Part shown: piece after piece, positions 5,162 to 5,462 of the stretch
Position numbering within the stretch: position 1 is the stretch's first letter
Layout: the number at the start of each line of letters is the position of its first letter
NCBI GenBank assembly: GCA_004292985.1
Contig: RDXT01000344.1
Span: 1-5,462 of the forward strand
Direction of reading: 5' to 3'
Length of the DNA stretch: 5,462 bases
Source: Bacteroidota bacterium
Lineage (GTDB): Bacteria > Bacteroidota > Bacteroidia > J057
Program-made: the position numbers and the translations under genes
The notes under the pieces: model-generated
The model's input: only the letters and a program-made list of their open reading frames with translations
Told to the model about the DNA's origin: nothing
Database searches by the model: none

Positions 5162-5462
5162 GTGAAAAAGTATTTATCCACCCTCCTCCTTTCTGCTCTT
5201 GTTTGTACGATTGTTCACGCTCAGCGCCCCCTCGGCGCGGAGGGCTCCGTTGCTGCCGGCGTATTTACCACACCCGTGCTGAATGTGAGCGAAACCTATG
5301 TCGCACCGACGACCACCGACGACCAGACCCTGCTGGAAGCGGAGCTGGCACAACTGGCACAACCCGGCGTACAACTGGCTGATTTCCGGGCCAATGCCGC
5401 CAAGGGACAGGTTTCTTTGTCATGGCTGCTCTACCAGAATCCGGGCGACAAAATTTTCCTGC
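5162..5462 (+). CDS. Secreted protein with N-terminal signal peptide, 3'-truncated by the window edge
   Basis: The frame stays open from GTG 5162 to the end of the window, giving 100 residues of an unfinished protein. The N-terminus is a textbook Sec signal peptide: lysines at 2-3, a hydrophobic core LSTLLLSALVCTIV (5-18), and a VHA/Q signal peptidase I site after residue 20. C15 is preceded by valine, so it is not a convincing lipobox. The GTG start is chosen because it places the two lysines next to the core; no in-frame ATG lies between it and the upstream TAG at 5129-5131. The mature part begins with a low-complexity stretch rich in Ala, Val and Thr (26-56), then an Ala/Gln/Leu helix (57-71). 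The segment LADFRANAAKGQVSLSW (72-88) resembles the opening strands of the Fn3-like domains found in many Bacteroidota exported proteins. I do not recognise the full protein. A type IX secretion sorting domain, if present, would lie at the unseen C-terminus. The gene diverges from the membrane protein pair. Confidence 0.78.
   Translation, partial: MKKYLSTLLLSALVCTIVHAQRPLGAEGSVAAGVFTTPVLNVSETYVAPTTTDDQTLLEAELAQLAQPGVQLADFRANAAKGQVSLSWLLYQNPGDKIFL
5305..5324 (+). repeat. Two tandem copies of a 10-bp unit inside the secreted-protein gene
   Basis: ACCGACGACC is repeated exactly at 5305-5314 and 5315-5324, within codons for the Ala-Pro-Thr-Thr-Thr-Asp-Asp-Gln stretch. A unit of 10 is not a multiple of three, so gain or loss of one copy would shift the frame. 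Two copies are too few to call a slippage switch. Confidence 0.6.
5345..5362 (+). repeat. Two tandem copies of a 9-bp unit (Leu-Ala-Gln repeat)
   Basis: CTGGCACAA is repeated exactly at 5345-5353 and 5354-5362, in frame, encoding Leu-Ala-Gln twice. It looks like a small local duplication in a helix-forming linker after the signal peptide. Confidence 0.6.

Noticed and set aside
5149..5382. Plus-strand frame starting at ATG 5149
   Set aside because: It is Arg/Cys-rich with no signal peptide and closes early, whereas the overlapping frame from GTG 5162 has a clear signal peptide and stays open.

Overview
The window looks like chromosomal DNA from a Bacteroidota bacterium, perhaps a moderately GC-rich member of the Saprospirales type; the exact taxon is inference. 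Four things point there: a miniature Hc1-type histone, an alpha-oxoamine synthase of the kind common in that phylum, starts without recognisable Shine-Dalgarno sequences, and TAnnTTTG promoter boxes (the Bacteroidota -7 element) at sensible distances upstream of genes.

Layout, left to right. Bases 1-294 (+) hold the C-terminal third of dapA (lysine/diaminopimelate synthesis). It faces a minus-strand block, and the two meet at a perfect 13-bp bidirectional terminator hairpin (320-348). The minus-strand block, read from right to left, holds two large multi-pass membrane proteins (5031-3478, then 3481-1970). Both resemble GT-C (ArnT/PMT-like) glycosyltransferases, and their reading frames overlap by ATGA. 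They are followed by a PLP-dependent alpha-oxoamine synthase (1867-617), probably started by TTG from its own promoter, and by a 59-residue Hc1-like histone (556-377). At the right edge a plus-strand gene diverges from the glycosyltransferase pair. It starts with GTG at 5162, encodes a secreted protein with a clear signal peptide, and runs off the window.

How the genes work together. The two membrane proteins are diverged tandem paralogues that keep the same motifs at almost the same residue numbers; they probably act in one envelope glycosylation or glycolipid pathway. The alpha-oxoamine synthase could supply a sphingoid or sulfonolipid base, or act in glycine/threonine metabolism; sequence alone does not decide. 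The 130-bp divergent gap (5032-5161) holds a promoter box and two inverted repeats and is the main candidate regulatory region. No RNA gene, insertion sequence, CRISPR array, phage or defence module is visible, and I see no strong case for a wholly new system. The points most worth following up are the paralogous glycosyltransferase pair, the substrate of the synthase, and the divergent promoter region.
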